Assembly: GCA_038496445.1 (NCBI GenBank)
Contig: JALMLS010000356.1
Coordinates: 62,001 to 126,000 of the forward strand
Length of the DNA stretch: 64,000 nucleotides
Direction: 5' to 3'
Origin: Trichosphaerium sp. ATCC 40318
Taxonomy: Eukaryota; Discosea; Flabellinia; Trichosidae
In this document: one piece after another, positions 12,207 through 23,119 of the stretch
Position numbering within the stretch: position 1 is the stretch's first letter
Layout of the letters: each line of letters opens with the position of its first letter
The notes under the pieces: model-generated
The model's database searches: none
The model's input: only the letters and a program-made list of their open reading frames with translations
What the model was told of the DNA's origin: nothing
Program-made: the position numbers and the translations under genes

Positions 12207-15200
12207 ATGGCGTCTCTTCACGTTGTTGGGTTTCTAGTTCTTTTAGCGTCGGTATGTACATGTCTAAATATACATAAGCAGACCAAAATTGGTATTCAAA
12301 CAGTATCACATGACCTAGCGGCAAAACATCTTCAAAAGTGCGTGACTAGCTAAAATAACACGATTTCTGATACGTTAACCAAGTTATTTGTATTTGGCAA
12401 CTGGAAGTTTACCAACGATTGTAAAAGAAGCTGATATTGCTAAGTACGATGTCTTATTTGTCATTGGAACAAAAGATGAGTACGGAACAAACTTCAAGCC
12501 AAAATAAATCCAAAAACGGTTTTTTTTAGTGGTGAAGTGAAACATGTGCCTTTGACGAAACCTGATGATCACGTTGTGTACTTATCATCAAATAACAATC
12601 ATAAGACGCTATCCCTTATTGGTTCAAATGATGTAAGCGCACGATACGCTGTTTATAGCTTTGCTGAACTCCTTGGCGTTCGATTCTATATTCATGGTAA
12701 GATGTTAGGTACATTTCGTTGTCTGTTAACTCAAAACGTTTCAAGGGGACGTCATACCTTCGCATTGGCCAGCAACCATACAAATAGATGAAAGTACGAT
12801 AGCAGTGTTTTTTTCATTTCGTCACATGGGTAGCTCAAATCCGTATTAGGACTGAATCGTGTATTTTCTCCTTCATTTTCTGTTCGCGGCATTCAACCAT
12901 TTCATGACTTTGCAGAAGGCCCAGGTACTTTTCACGATACTCAAGATGTTCGGTAGATATAATAGTTTGATATCCCTTTAGATTGGTGGTCAGCAGATGA
13001 CTACAAGCAAATCCTGACGCAGGTTGACAAGATGAAAATGAATTTCATTGGACTTCATACTTACCCACTTCGTGAACCAACAGTTTGGGTTGGTACAAAG
13101 GTATGGTATTTGAGTGTTCCCATTGACACTCATATTTGTAACCTCAGGACGATTTTAACTCTGATGGCACTGTAAAGAAGAGTTACCCAACAAGTTATCA
13201 GAACAGTCTAAGAGGAGACTGGTAACTTATTACAATTTTTTCTCTTTTTAGGTAATTTGTTTTCATTTAGGGGATACCAGCCTGAGGTTACGTCTGATTA
13301 TTCTCTTGGTAATACTCAAATATTCAGGTTAGAAGCTTTATATGACGTATTATACTCTTATTTCTGTAGTTATGATTGCTATGGTGGTACTGTAGTGATG
13401 GAAGGACAACAAGTAAATGTTTTTTTAGCCGCACATTACATTTAACTTTTTGAACTAGTGTCCAACACCAAAGACTCCTGAGCTTCAAAATAAAGTATTT
13501 GATCTTACTGGAAAGCTTCTAAACGATGCATTTACTTATGCTAAATCACGTGCGTCTAGAATTACAAAAACGAAGTATAAACAAAATGCTAAAAGAATTT
13601 GCTTTTTAGTTGGGATAAAGACTTGTGTTGGAACAGAGACACCTCTTACAAAACCTGACCCATCTATCGATACACAAACTTACTACGAGGGTATATTCTC
13701 ACGTATAATGGCAACCTATCCTATAGACTACTACTGGATGTAAGAAACATAAATTTATGAAACCTTTTTTGAAAAAACTTATTATTAGATGGACTCCAGA
13801 ACAATGGGAATGGACAAAAGTTAACATGTACGTATGTTCACAAATGGGAGTCGTATTTCTTTAGTGCAATTGATTAATACATACACATGATCACTTGACA
13901 AGAGCTCTACAAAACCTAATTATATTGCTTAGGTCGAATCCTATTGTTGCTGATGCTGTTGCTGATCTTAACGCAGCTCATGCAGCTAGAGAAGCTGTTA
14001 AAGGTACATAAACACTTCATTGTATATTAGCTGATTGTAGTATAGCACCATTCCAATTGGCGACCTCAGGATGGGTTCTTGGACCGCTTGGAAACAGACC
14101 TTATTTAGACTCTGTTCGTTTCTTGTATTTACGTTTGTAGTGCTAAATATACTTTAGATTCTTCCTTCAGATTGGACAATGTCTTCCCTTGATATGGACA
14201 CAGGTCATACGCCAGTTGACCCTAATTATGGTGCGTTTACTGTTATTTTCTTGTGCTAACGGTTTCAAAAAAAGCTAAAATCATACATCACTCAAAATGG
14301 GCTATTCCATGGCTAGAAGATGATCCAGGGCTAACTGTTGCACAATTATGGGTTAACAGAACATTAATACATAGTAACTCTGCAAAGAGATACGGATGCG
14401 AAGGCGTTCTGGGTATTCATTGGCGCACTAAAGGTAAGATCAAGATAAAAAGTGTGGCTACTAAACAACCACATAAGAGGTTTCACCTCAAATGGCAGCA
14501 ATGGCTCAATATAACTGGAACCCAGATATTACATCTCAGAGTTTCTGGTACGTATTGTACTATTTTACCAGCGAAAGAAGCTAACTCACTCCATAGGAAC
14601 GACTGGTATGTGCTACAAAACCATCACAGTTTACGAACTTTTCAATTTTTTTTTAATTTTCACGTGCTTTTGCACTTATATACGTTATCTCTTTCTGGAA
14701 TTATTTTATGCTGGATTGGATTTAATCACTATACTTTTTAACCATCATACAGGGCGGTTAATCAATTTGGAGAGAATGTAGCAACAGCAATTGCTACAAT
14801 TTTTGACACAATAGATAGTTTCCTTCTTCCACGACCTGTACATTCTTTATAATTACACCATGTCTTTCAAACTGACGAATTAAGGTCGAGTGGGAAAATG
14901 GGCCAGGTGGTATGCATCCAATTGATGCACCATGGAGTCAATTATCCTCTCAATACTCGTTTGTTGGTATGTATTTTTTTTGTGTGAAGCAACTTTTTGT
15001 TCCTTGCTTAGTCCATGGATTCATATCAATTTTATTCTTTTAGATAAACTGGAATCAATACAAAGTAGTATTGTTAATAAAGGAGATACCATACGCTTTG
15101 AAAATTGGTTGAACGGGTTCAGATATATGAAACAATTAGCAAGAACAGAGACAGTTTGGGGTACATTCAATACAATGTACGATGAAACTCTTAAAATAAC

Positions 15201-16502
15201 AGATCCCAACATGCGTAAAATGTACGTTAAACAACAAAGCAGCTCTTGACGGAACACACTAAAATTGGTTAAACTAGCAAGGTAGCAGGGTTGGTACAGC
15301 AATTTGACTACCTGTCAGCTAACTGGACGAGTATGATGACATTGTTTCAACAAACTGTACACGTGGAATAAGGATACCTTCGCAACCTTTTATATTTACT
15401 TAGGTAACTACAACTGGTGATATGGGTACAATTATGAACCTAGAGCAACACAGTTTTAACAAAGTAAGCACGTTTTTCGGAGAGCTAGGAACTCGTTTAA
15501 TTAATTCATTAAAAAAACAGGTTTTCGATAAGTCCGTACTAGCTGAGATAAACGCTATATCAAACTATATTGGTTGCTATAAAGATACTCCACAAAGAGG
15601 TATTAATCTCAATATTAATGCCAAAACACTCACATTCAGAAAGATCTCAACGGGACTTCAACAAAATCAGGAAAAATGACACCAGGCCAGTGTTTATTTT
15701 ATTGTAAAGAAAGTACGTTTGCTATACTCTATTTTTCTCTTAGCATTCGCTATCACGTTTCAATAATTATACTCAATAAATTTCATAATTTGTATGTGAT
15801 ATCTTTGACATCGTATTAACTTTTTGTCTTTCTAGATGACTACGAGTATGCTGGATTACAAGATGAATCATACTGCTTTTGTGGTGATAGCTATGGTCGC
15901 TACGGAAAGCTGCAACAAGATTCTTGTGATACTCCGTGCAGTGGTAACAGCGAGCTTCAATGCGGTGGAGTTTGGGCAAACACAATCTTCCAAACAAAGG
16001 TACTAGTTTTTAGTAGCTTTTCCCTTGTTCTCTGTTAACTCTATCTCTACTTTATAGAACGTTCTTCCGAACATGATGAAGGTTAGTAAGACTTATCAAG
16101 GAGAGAATCCGATTCTTATTGTACCTACAGTCCGTACCCATCTGAAAAAAGGTAAAGAGTTCCCAACTAAAAAAGTTCATTTTTTTTCTTTAGGTGAATC
16201 ATTGACTCTAAATGCAATGGTATACGCCAAAAGTACTCCAAGCGCACCTATGCTACATATAACTAAAATTGGAGAATCTAACTATGTTACCATACCTTTC
16301 GAAGCTGTGTCATCAGGTAATAATTTGAGACAAAAAGGTTTTGTTCTGAACTTTTGTTAAAGGCCGTTTTGTATACACTGTTAGCACTGATGATTTCTCT
16401 GATGGATCATTCATGTACTATGTATCTTGCCAAGTGGATGGTGGCGCTGTATACTTTCCTGGTGATGCACCTGAAGCACAACAAACCGTTGTTGTTGAAT
16501 AG
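12207..16502 (+). CDS. Secreted glycoside hydrolase-like protein with WSC domain
   Basis: Starts with a signal peptide, MASLHVVGFLVLLAS, interrupted by an intron (GTATGT). The next exons read ISLIGSNDVSARYA-type sequence followed by VYSFAELLGVRFYIHG, typical of the small alpha/beta domain before GH20/GH67/GH115 barrels. Then come VRGIQPFHDFAEGPDWWSAD and KMNFIGLHTYPLREPTVW (barrel start), GVKTCVGTETPL, YYWMWTPEQWEWTKVN, and GVLGIHWRT. After ~15500 a WSC carbohydrate-binding domain begins (YIGCYKDTPQRG ... YCFCGDSYG ... CSGNSELQCGG), then a beta-rich C-terminus ending VVVE at the TAG 16500-16502. More than 20 small exons, often with GTACG donors. Probably an exo-acting enzyme on a glucuronate- or hexosamine-containing glycan outside the cell. 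The exact GH family and catalytic residues are not settled by eye. Confidence 0.75.
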
Positions 16503-16742
16503 TACATAAATAAACAATTTGAAACGTCCTACATTATATTTCGCTGTTCCTTGGTCATACCACGTGATACAGCCAAGAAAGACTACGTAGTGTTTGTGGG
16601 TTTATCTCACAAATTGAATCGTATTGTTATCGCGTAGATCAGAGCTTGGAAGGTGTTTTTATTTGTGAGAGTGCTGAATAGGTTGTTCATTGTAGCTCAC
16701 ATTTAGATTGTTTTGGACAGCTTAAAACAAACCTAGCCAACC

Positions 16743-17394
16743 ATGATTCAAGCTACAACTGCTCTAATTGCTCTTTTATTTGTTGCCAGTGCGCTTTGCG
16801 CGAATGTTAACGCCACTATATCAAAAGTAAACAGTATTGGTCCATGCAGCACTTACGAGCGTGAAAAATTAAACGAGGGCTACTTCACGTGTATGTACAA
16901 AGATCCTGTTGGTATCCCTACCATTGGTGTCGGTTTTAACCTACAAAAATCTGGAGCACGTGCCCAAATACAAGGAGTAGGCGCTGACTACGATAAAGTA
17001 CTTGTTGGTACGCGCTAAGAAAATTTCGACAACTTTTTTTATATCACGTGAAATTTGTCCCTGACTTTAGTTCCTTTTTTGTGTAGGTACCGAATGCTTG
17101 AACGACGGGCAAATAAGAACTTTGTTTAACCAAGATATTGCCACAGCATTAAGCTGCGCAAAGTCTTATGTAGGCTCAAACTTCAGCAGGCTTACAAGCT
17201 CTCAAGGATCCGCTATTGTTGATATGGCGTTTAACTTGGGTTGTCCAAGACTTGGTGGTTTTAAAAACTTGCAAGCAGCTCTTCAGTCATCACCTCCAAA
17301 TATCGCAAACGCTATTGCTGAAATGAAGGATTCCGCTTGGTGTGTACAAGTTAAGACTAGATGTACTCGCGACGTTGCTTGTATGAACAGTTAA
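16743..17394 (+). CDS. Secreted T4-type lysozyme (GH24)
   Basis: Two exons, 16743-17007 and 17087-17394, joined across a GTACGC...TAG intron that splits a Gly codon. Signal peptide MIQATTALIALLFVASALCA. The mature protein holds the GH24 signature: Glu in LNEGYF, Asp in YKDPVG and Thr in TIGVGFNL, which correspond to E11, D20 and T26 of phage T4 lysozyme. Later MAFNLGCPRLGGFKNLQAAL matches the C-terminal lobe (FNLG..). Six or more Cys suggest disulfides in the secreted form. It cuts the MurNAc-GlcNAc bond of bacterial cell walls; for this organism that means digesting prey bacteria or defence. About 190 residues, usual for the family. An AATAAA follows the stop. Ultimately a phage/bacterial-type fold, now with intron and signal peptide. 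Confidence 0.9.
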
Positions 17395-17821
17395 TACGCA
17401 AATAAAATAAATGCTTATTATGTTGGTTTTGTTTTCCGGAGTATCCTCATCAGTCATTGGTATTGAGGACAAAGGCGTTGTAAATGTCGTATAAGGTTCC
17501 ACCATACTCCAGAGTGAGTGTGTTAATACGTTTTGAATAGCGTAGTGGTTAGTACGCGACATAAACAATAGTGTACCAGTCATTTACAAACAAAAAAAGC
17601 CTGAACAAAGTAAGGTACACTCTTCGAAAGTAAGAGACACCACAGTCTTGCCTCTACCTGTTAATTACAACATATGCGATAGCACAACGTGTTGGATACT
17701 TTTCAGCGCTCGAATGCCTTCAAGGTTTATGTGGTAGTTTGGTATTTGCAAAAAAAAAAGTGGTGATCGCATCACGTGACTTTAAATTTTATTAGTCCAG
17801 CCAGGGTTTATCTTAAACCAC

Positions 17822-17900
17822 CAGCCGGACTGATGAAACGATGTAATTATAAACTCTTACTAGGAGTACGCTCTACCACTGAGCTACCAGGCTAACCGCC
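17822..17900 (-). tRNA. tRNA-like sequence, Thr(AGT)-type anticodon arm, degenerate
   Basis: On the minus strand GCCTGG is followed by a perfect D arm with box A (TAGCTCAGTGGTAGAGC) and an arm TACTC-CTAGTAA-GAGTT whose loop gives anticodon AGT. The 3' side offers CCGGCT, which pairs imperfectly with AGCCTGG. The T arm does not match GGTTCGANTCC. So this is a tRNA pseudogene, an unusual tRNA, or a tRNA-derived repeat head. Confidence 0.35.
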
Positions 17901-17931
17901 CCTTGCAGATATCACTGCAAGAGGCGTAATC

Positions 17932-18005
17932 GGCGCCTGAATCGGATTCGAACCAATGACCTTAAACGATGAAAGACACGTTGACTATCTGCACCACATT
18001 AGTAG
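17932..18005 (-). tRNA. tRNA-like sequence with good T arm (box B), degenerate 5' half
   Basis: On the minus strand ATTGGTTCGAATCCGAT forms a 5-bp T arm with an ideal box B. The loop CTTTCAT upstream resembles a Glu (TTC) anticodon loop, but its stem is poor and I find no 5' strand complementary to TCAGGCG. Probably a tRNA relic or part of a tRNA-derived element. A 7-bp hairpin (CTTGCAG ATATCA CTGCAAG, 17902-17921) lies between this and the other tRNA-like unit. Confidence 0.35.
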
Positions 18006-18639
18006 ATCTGGGAGATAACTTATTTAACTACGAACAAATAAAAAAGAAAAAAATTGTGGTAATAACTTTCAGCTACGACTGTATTTGTAGTGAGAATAGG
18101 GTGATACCTACTGATTTTGTTAAGAAATTTTGTTTTTACACTACTGTCTGGGTGACAACTCATTCTAATATATTTCTCTGATAGCCACACAGTACGACAG
18201 ATTCAAAGAGCAAGTGACCAGTAAAATAGTTTCCTTTCTCGAACTTGTTACTATTTTGGTCTGAGCGTATAAAAATACTGTGTTGTTCAGAGAAATTTAG
18301 TTTTTTTCCATTCTATGTCAAGTCAATTCGAATATTTGGGTGTACACAGTATTCAAAAATGTCATCATGGCCACAAGACTACCAGTTCACTACTCAGGCG
18401 TCTATAGCGAGTAGCACAAAGTAGTACAAATTCTGCTGTTTCCAGAAAATAGCAAAGGTTTAGCACATGTTGTTTGCTGCCCATCTTTCGCACGTGATAA
18501 GAACAAACACATACCTTGACACTCGTATGTTTGTATCAGCACTTCCTGTATCTCAGACAAGACCGGCTTATTTAATAATCCCGAAGTTGGTTGTCAAAAC
18601 TTTATTTTATTGCCCGATGGACTCACAAACGCATCAATA

Positions 18640-19394
18640 ATGTCTACAAGTGGCATCACGTACTTGACACTTACTGAAGAAGATGCAGATGAGGCTATAG
18701 CCTTAGCTGATAGAGTTATGAGCACAAAAGAGCCAGTAATGATGGCACTTGGTCTAGCTCAGCTTCCAGAAGCTGGTCGCTCTCTTTTTGGGCACCAACG
18801 TCAAGTTTGCATTGGAAAGTCTACAATTGCCAAAGACTCAGCTACAGGGAAGGTACAATGCGTCAAAATTTGATAAAGTAGTGAGACAAGCAAACTAAAG
18901 GCGTTTTTGATCAGGTTGTTGGCGTTCGTTTCGCTGCAGATTGGGTTGACACCTCAAGTATACCTATGTTCCCTCCAGAAGCTGTAGCGTACGCAAACTT
19001 GTGGCAAAGGCATTTTGACGAGTTTTCGAATGCTCATAGCGGTATTAAGAAGCGTGGTATCTGGGCGCATTGGGTCGGCCTAACAGTTGATGTACGCTTG
19101 TTTTTATCCCTTTTTCTGACATTTAACTTACTTTTTGACTTTTAGCCTGCCTATGGGCGTAAAGGGATAGGCACTAATCTATACGCGGCGAATGCAAAGC
19201 TTTTAAAATCTCTGGGCTTCCAAAACGTTGTATGTGAAAATTCTAGTGCGTTCTCTGCAAGAGCAGCTGAAAGGGCTGGTACAGAGTTGTTTTCAAAGAC
19301 TGATTACGCTTCGTACACGTTTAATGGCGAACAACCTCTAGCTTGCGTAAAGCCACCTCATGTGTGCTTTCAAATGAGAACACTTAAGTTGTAA
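18640..19394 (+). CDS. GNAT-family N-acetyltransferase
   Basis: Three exons: 18640-18852, 18915-19091, 19146-19394. The start is the first ATG in frame (MSTSGITYLTLTEEDADEAI). Motif A of the GNAT fold is clear: VGLTVDPAYGRKGIGTNLYA, with the acetyl-CoA pyrophosphate loop R-K-G-I-G-T, followed by AKLLKSLGFQNVVCENSS and RAAERAG. The overall arrangement resembles the arylalkylamine/dopamine N-acetyltransferase-like branch (long N-terminal helix, then motif A), but the substrate cannot be told. About 212 residues; no signal peptide, so cytosolic. Donors GTACAA and GTACGC; acceptors CAG and TAG. An ATAAA-type poly(A) signal sits ~20 nt after the stop. Confidence 0.85.
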
Positions 19395-19852
19395 CAGATA
19401 ATACACTTTGTGACAAATAAACGGTTGATTACAAGTGACCAGTAAAATTGTGGTTAGGCTCTTCAAGTCAAGTCGTTAACACCACTTCTACTTGCTTATT
19501 TTGCCTGGTGATAACGAACGATCATTGTGGAACAAACAAAATTGTATTTGCTATGTGCACCCACTTGAAAGTTTAAGCTTTCCGCGAGTTTCCTGTCATT
19601 GTAGCTGTACTACACCGAAAATTGTGCGAGTTTTCTTTGTATTAACAGAATAAACTATTTTCGTACAGAGGTGGTCGCTAAACGTCTATAGCCGGGTTGT
19701 GGCGTTTAAGTTTTTGGGCCGGCTACCTATTGAAAGTTATTTTTAGGACTTCTAACTTAAGGGGGAGCAGTCCCTTAAAGTTTCATTAACTAAATTGCAG
19801 GCATTGTCATTTAAAATAATGAATTGACCACTAAGCTATCGTCTTTGAACTC
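19395..19852. other. Intergenic region between convergent genes
   Basis: 3' flank of the acetyltransferase gene and of the minus-strand YwqK gene. I see no feature beyond AT-rich sequence and a short CCGG-containing stretch near 19690-19725. Confidence 0.35.
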
Positions 19853-20695
19853 TCATCGTCTTATATACCTTCCTTGAACACGTAGCATACCACTATCCCA
19901 CCATCTTTTAAAGTCACCTTGTAGCTTACCATTTACATAAGTACCGTGCTCATGTAGTTGCCCATTATTAAACCACACCTTATACTCTCCTTCTTTCTTA
20001 TCATTTACATAATTCTCATGTACTTTCAACAGTCCATTATCACGGTACACCTTACGCTCTCCTTCCCTTTTACCATTGATACAACACCAATGTTCATACA
20101 ATCGACCATTAGCATGCCATGTCTTATGCTCTCCTTCTTGGATACCATTCAAGTAAGTATACTCCTCTTTTACTTGACCATTAGTGTACCACCACTTGTA
20201 CTCACCATGTCGCTTACCATTCAACCAACTCTCTTGTCTTATCACATAGCCTTGTGAGTGTTCGTAGTTCTTTAACACTTTTAACCATTTCCCGTGTTTG
20301 TTAAGGTTGTAATCAAACCTTGTTGATGTTGCCGCTTGTTTTGATAGTGTAGGCCATTTTAAATACATATCAAGATCCAAATCAATTATATCAAGCTGTA
20401 GCTCTACTGGCAAGTCCAAAAGACTGTAGTAATGCGTATTAGCTGTTGTTAACTGTGAGGCATTAGGATAAAACATTTCTTTTTTGAACATACTTTGCGT
20501 TTTCTTTCTTCCATTTTTCCGGCCCCTATAAGATGCTCCTCTGGTGTTGAGTACTTTTTTTGACCAAATGGATTTTCTATGGCCCTCACATAAACCCATC
20601 GGAAAGTGCACGTGTATTTTTGTAATTCCTGCTGTGATAGCGGACAATAAGTCACCATAAACGTGTGAATATGTGATGTATGCTTTGTAAATCAC
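19853..20695 (-). CDS. F-box-like / YwqK repeat protein (second copy)
   Basis: A single open frame of 280 codons. The first 68 codons are of low plausibility, and the likely start is the Met at 20491 (MFKKEMFYPNASQ), giving ~212 residues. An F-box-like LPVELQLDIIDLDLDMYLKW is followed by PTLSKQAATSTRFDYNLNKH, nearly the same as in the gene at 8130, and then ~5 YwqK repeats (GEYKVWFNNGQLHEHGTYVN type) ending MLRVQGRYIRR. Intronless. A CACGTG palindrome lies at ~20610. Same inferred role as its paralogues: a repeat-based adaptor, possibly for an SCF ubiquitin ligase. Confidence 0.75.
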   Translation of the reverse strand: MIYKAYITYSHVYGDLLSAITAGITKIHVHFPMGLCEGHRKSIWSKKVLNTRGASYRGRKNGRKKTQSMFKKEMFYPNASQLTTANTHYYSLLDLPVELQLDIIDLDLDMYLKWPTLSKQAATSTRFDYNLNKHGKWLKVLKNYEHSQGYVIRQESWLNGKRHGEYKWWYTNGQVKEEYTYLNGIQEGEHKTWHANGRLYEHWCCINGKREGERKVYRDNGLLKVHENYVNDKKEGEYKVWFNNGQLHEHGTYVNGKLQGDFKRWWDSGMLRVQGRYIRR

Positions 20696-21130
20696 TCACA
20701 AGGAAAGCTCAACAGAATAACAAAAATACTCATAGAAGCTGGCAAACTAAAATTAAAAAGTTAGATGAACCTCTTGGTTGGAACCAATAGTATAAAGCAA
20801 CGAGACTGGTTTGGAGGAAGACTTAACGTCTCGGTGGCTCAAACGTTAAGGTTTTTATATCTTGTACACGTGTTTAATGCAAAAATGGATCCTCAAATTC
20901 AGTTTTCAATAAATGCAAGTTTTTTAGGATCAGAAAAAGCCCCTTTTTCGTAAGGCGTTAGTTTTGATTGAATTTGGTTAGGGGGTTTGTGGGTGTTCGT
21001 TGCCATCGTATTATCTGTGCTTGCCACTTTGTGGAGAATATGAGAATATGATTGACGGCAATTGGTCAGCTAGATTCTTCAAACGCCTGGAATTCGAGAG
21101 AATATACAGACATTAGCTTCATTACATAAG
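20696..21130. other. Intergenic region
   Basis: Lies upstream of the YwqK gene and downstream of the LRR gene, both on the minus strand. A short plus-strand frame at 20765-20953 has no recognisable content. A CACGTG lies near 20868. Confidence 0.3.
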
Positions 21131-22477
21131 TTATTGCTTTACAGTTACATGGGAGGTTCTGAGTAAGTTAATACAATCATTTGTCACATTTGAGCAACTC
21201 TTGACACCAATAGTTTGAACGCCTTTTAGTGCTTTGATCCCCTCATCTGAAACAGACGTTCCATACAGGTAAATGGTATGAACACCTCTGAGTGCTTTAA
21301 TACCTTCATCTGTAACAGATGTATGAGACAGGTCAATTGCATGAACACCTTTTAGTGCTTTAATACCTCTGTCTGTAATTGCTGTGCCATACAGGTAAAT
21401 GGTATGAACACCTTTGAGTGCTTTTATACCTCTGTCTGTAACTGCTGTGCCATACAAGTCAATGGTATGGACACCTTTAAGCGCTTTTATACCTTTATCT
21501 GTTACTGATGTGCCACAAAGATTGATGGTATGAACACCCTTGAGCGCTTTAATACCTTCATCTGTAACTGACGTTCCATGAAGATAAATTGTATGAACAC
21601 CTTTGAGCGCTTTTATGCCTTCATCTGTAACAGCAGTCCCATACAGGTCAATGGTGTGAACACCTTTCAGTGCTTTTACGCCCTTATCTGTAATTGATGT
21701 ACCAGAAAGGTTAATGGTGTGAACACCTTTGAGCGCTTTTATGCCTTTATCTGCAATGGATGTACCAGAAAGATTGATGGTATGAACACCTTTGAGTGCT
21801 TTAATGCCTTTATCTGTCATACGCTTACACCCAGAAAGGTCAATAGTATGAACACACATCAATTGTTTCAGATCGTTGTCACAAACGTCGTTGTCATTTG
21901 CTTGGATATTACGGCATCCACCTAACAATGAAAATACTGTGTCTTGACATTTTATTCGAATCGATGTGTTGTTCATGACACCTTTGTATTGCCTGATCTT
22001 TAAAATGTCTAGTACAGAATGGAGATGAACCTTCTTATATCCTACAATATCATGTATAATATCAGCCATGACATGACATGATTGAGCAATAGAGAATCTA
22101 TCACGAGCGCCAGTATGATAAATAATAGTTGAAATGATTTCTGGAGGAAAATCGATAATATTAAGCTCATTACCACGTGTTTCTTGCGTACTTGTTGTGC
22201 ATTAGATAAACGAAACCACAAAACACGTGTTATTTTGAACGTACTCTAATTTAAATTCATTGGATGGCTTCAAACCTTTATTCTCTATGTTATCTGCGTG
22301 CTGTAAAAGAAGTTTGTCGAGACGGTTTACAAGGCTTAAATTAGCTTGCTTCACTAAACTTTCGAGGTCTTTTAAGAACGTTGTCTTGTGTTCTTTCTCA
22401 ATTGTGTTGAATGTATCTGTGTGGTTTATATTGTAGTACGCGAGTGCTTTTTCTAATTTAAAGCCAGAGAAGCTCAT
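21131..22477 (-). CDS. F-box / short leucine-rich repeat protein
   Basis: Two exons, 22245-22477 and 21131-22190, joined across a 54-nt GTACGT...AAG intron that keeps the frame (430 residues). The N-terminus is helical (MSFSGFKLEKALAYYNINHT). An F-box follows at residues ~87-125: IIDFPPEIISTIIYHTGARD, then RFSIAQSCHVMADI. After a linker come 11 tandem 21-residue LRRs with consensus VHTIxLxGTxVTDxGIKALK(G), of the cysteine-containing/AMN1-like type. Repeat units are very alike at DNA level (63-bp period), pointing to recent expansion. F-box plus LRR is the classical FBXL arrangement: substrate receptor of an SCF E3 ligase (family knowledge). Confidence 0.85.
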
Positions 22478-23119
22478 GATGTAATTGTTAAACTTTTAGA
22501 AGGACCGTAGAAAATGACTTAATTACTCACGTGACTTAATTACTCACGATTAGTCTCAGCTGAGCCGAAGCGTCATCACCAACATTGTCGCGGGCTGTTT
22601 TCGACCAGCAGCTGGAATTGGTTGGAAAATGATTGTCCAAAAATAGTTTTTAAGGTTGTAAGTATGGAACTCTTCGGTAATAAATAGTTCAGATATTTTG
22701 CCTCTCGCTCACAACACCCTAAAACGTCTAAAATAGCCACACTTACTCTTATACGCAAGTATAAAAAGGGCAAGCAAAGGCGGAAACTTTTAGGTGGAGT
22801 GGATTGTAAGCTTTGTGATGGTGAACTCTTGGAATTGTCCCTTGTTTACAAAATAGATAGAAAGGAATGATGATATACCCATTACTCATAACCTAAACCA
22901 TTTCCATGCCTCATATGTTGATTAACAGGTGCTAGCATGTAAATAAAGTATACGTTTATTCTGTTCAACTCAGTCAAAAAGCAAGGCTATGCCCTTCTCA
23001 AACAGGTGTTTTTTTTATGTTTTGCTCGTTCTTTTGTTCGTTCATACACCAATCCTTATATCAGCTTTATCTCATGATAAAATCTGTTACAATACACGTT
23101 AAGTTACTAGTTAACTCAG
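22478..23119. other. Intergenic region
   Basis: Between the F-box/LRR gene and the fluoride channel gene. A 65-codon minus frame (22576-22773) lacks family features. CACGTG at ~22528. Nothing else seen. Confidence 0.35.

Larger units (their letters stand above)
17395..18639. other. Intergenic region with tRNA-like sequences
   Basis: 3' UTR signal (AATAAAATAAA at ~17401) of the lysozyme gene, then no convincing protein gene. The minus-strand tRNA-like sequences at ~17822-18005 are listed separately. The remainder up to the acetyltransferase start shows nothing I can name. Confidence 0.4.

Noticed and set aside
17825-17850. Hammerhead-ribozyme-like CTGATGAAAC string
   Set aside because: The GAAA follows CUGAUGA with no room for stem II, and the flanks do not form stems I and III.
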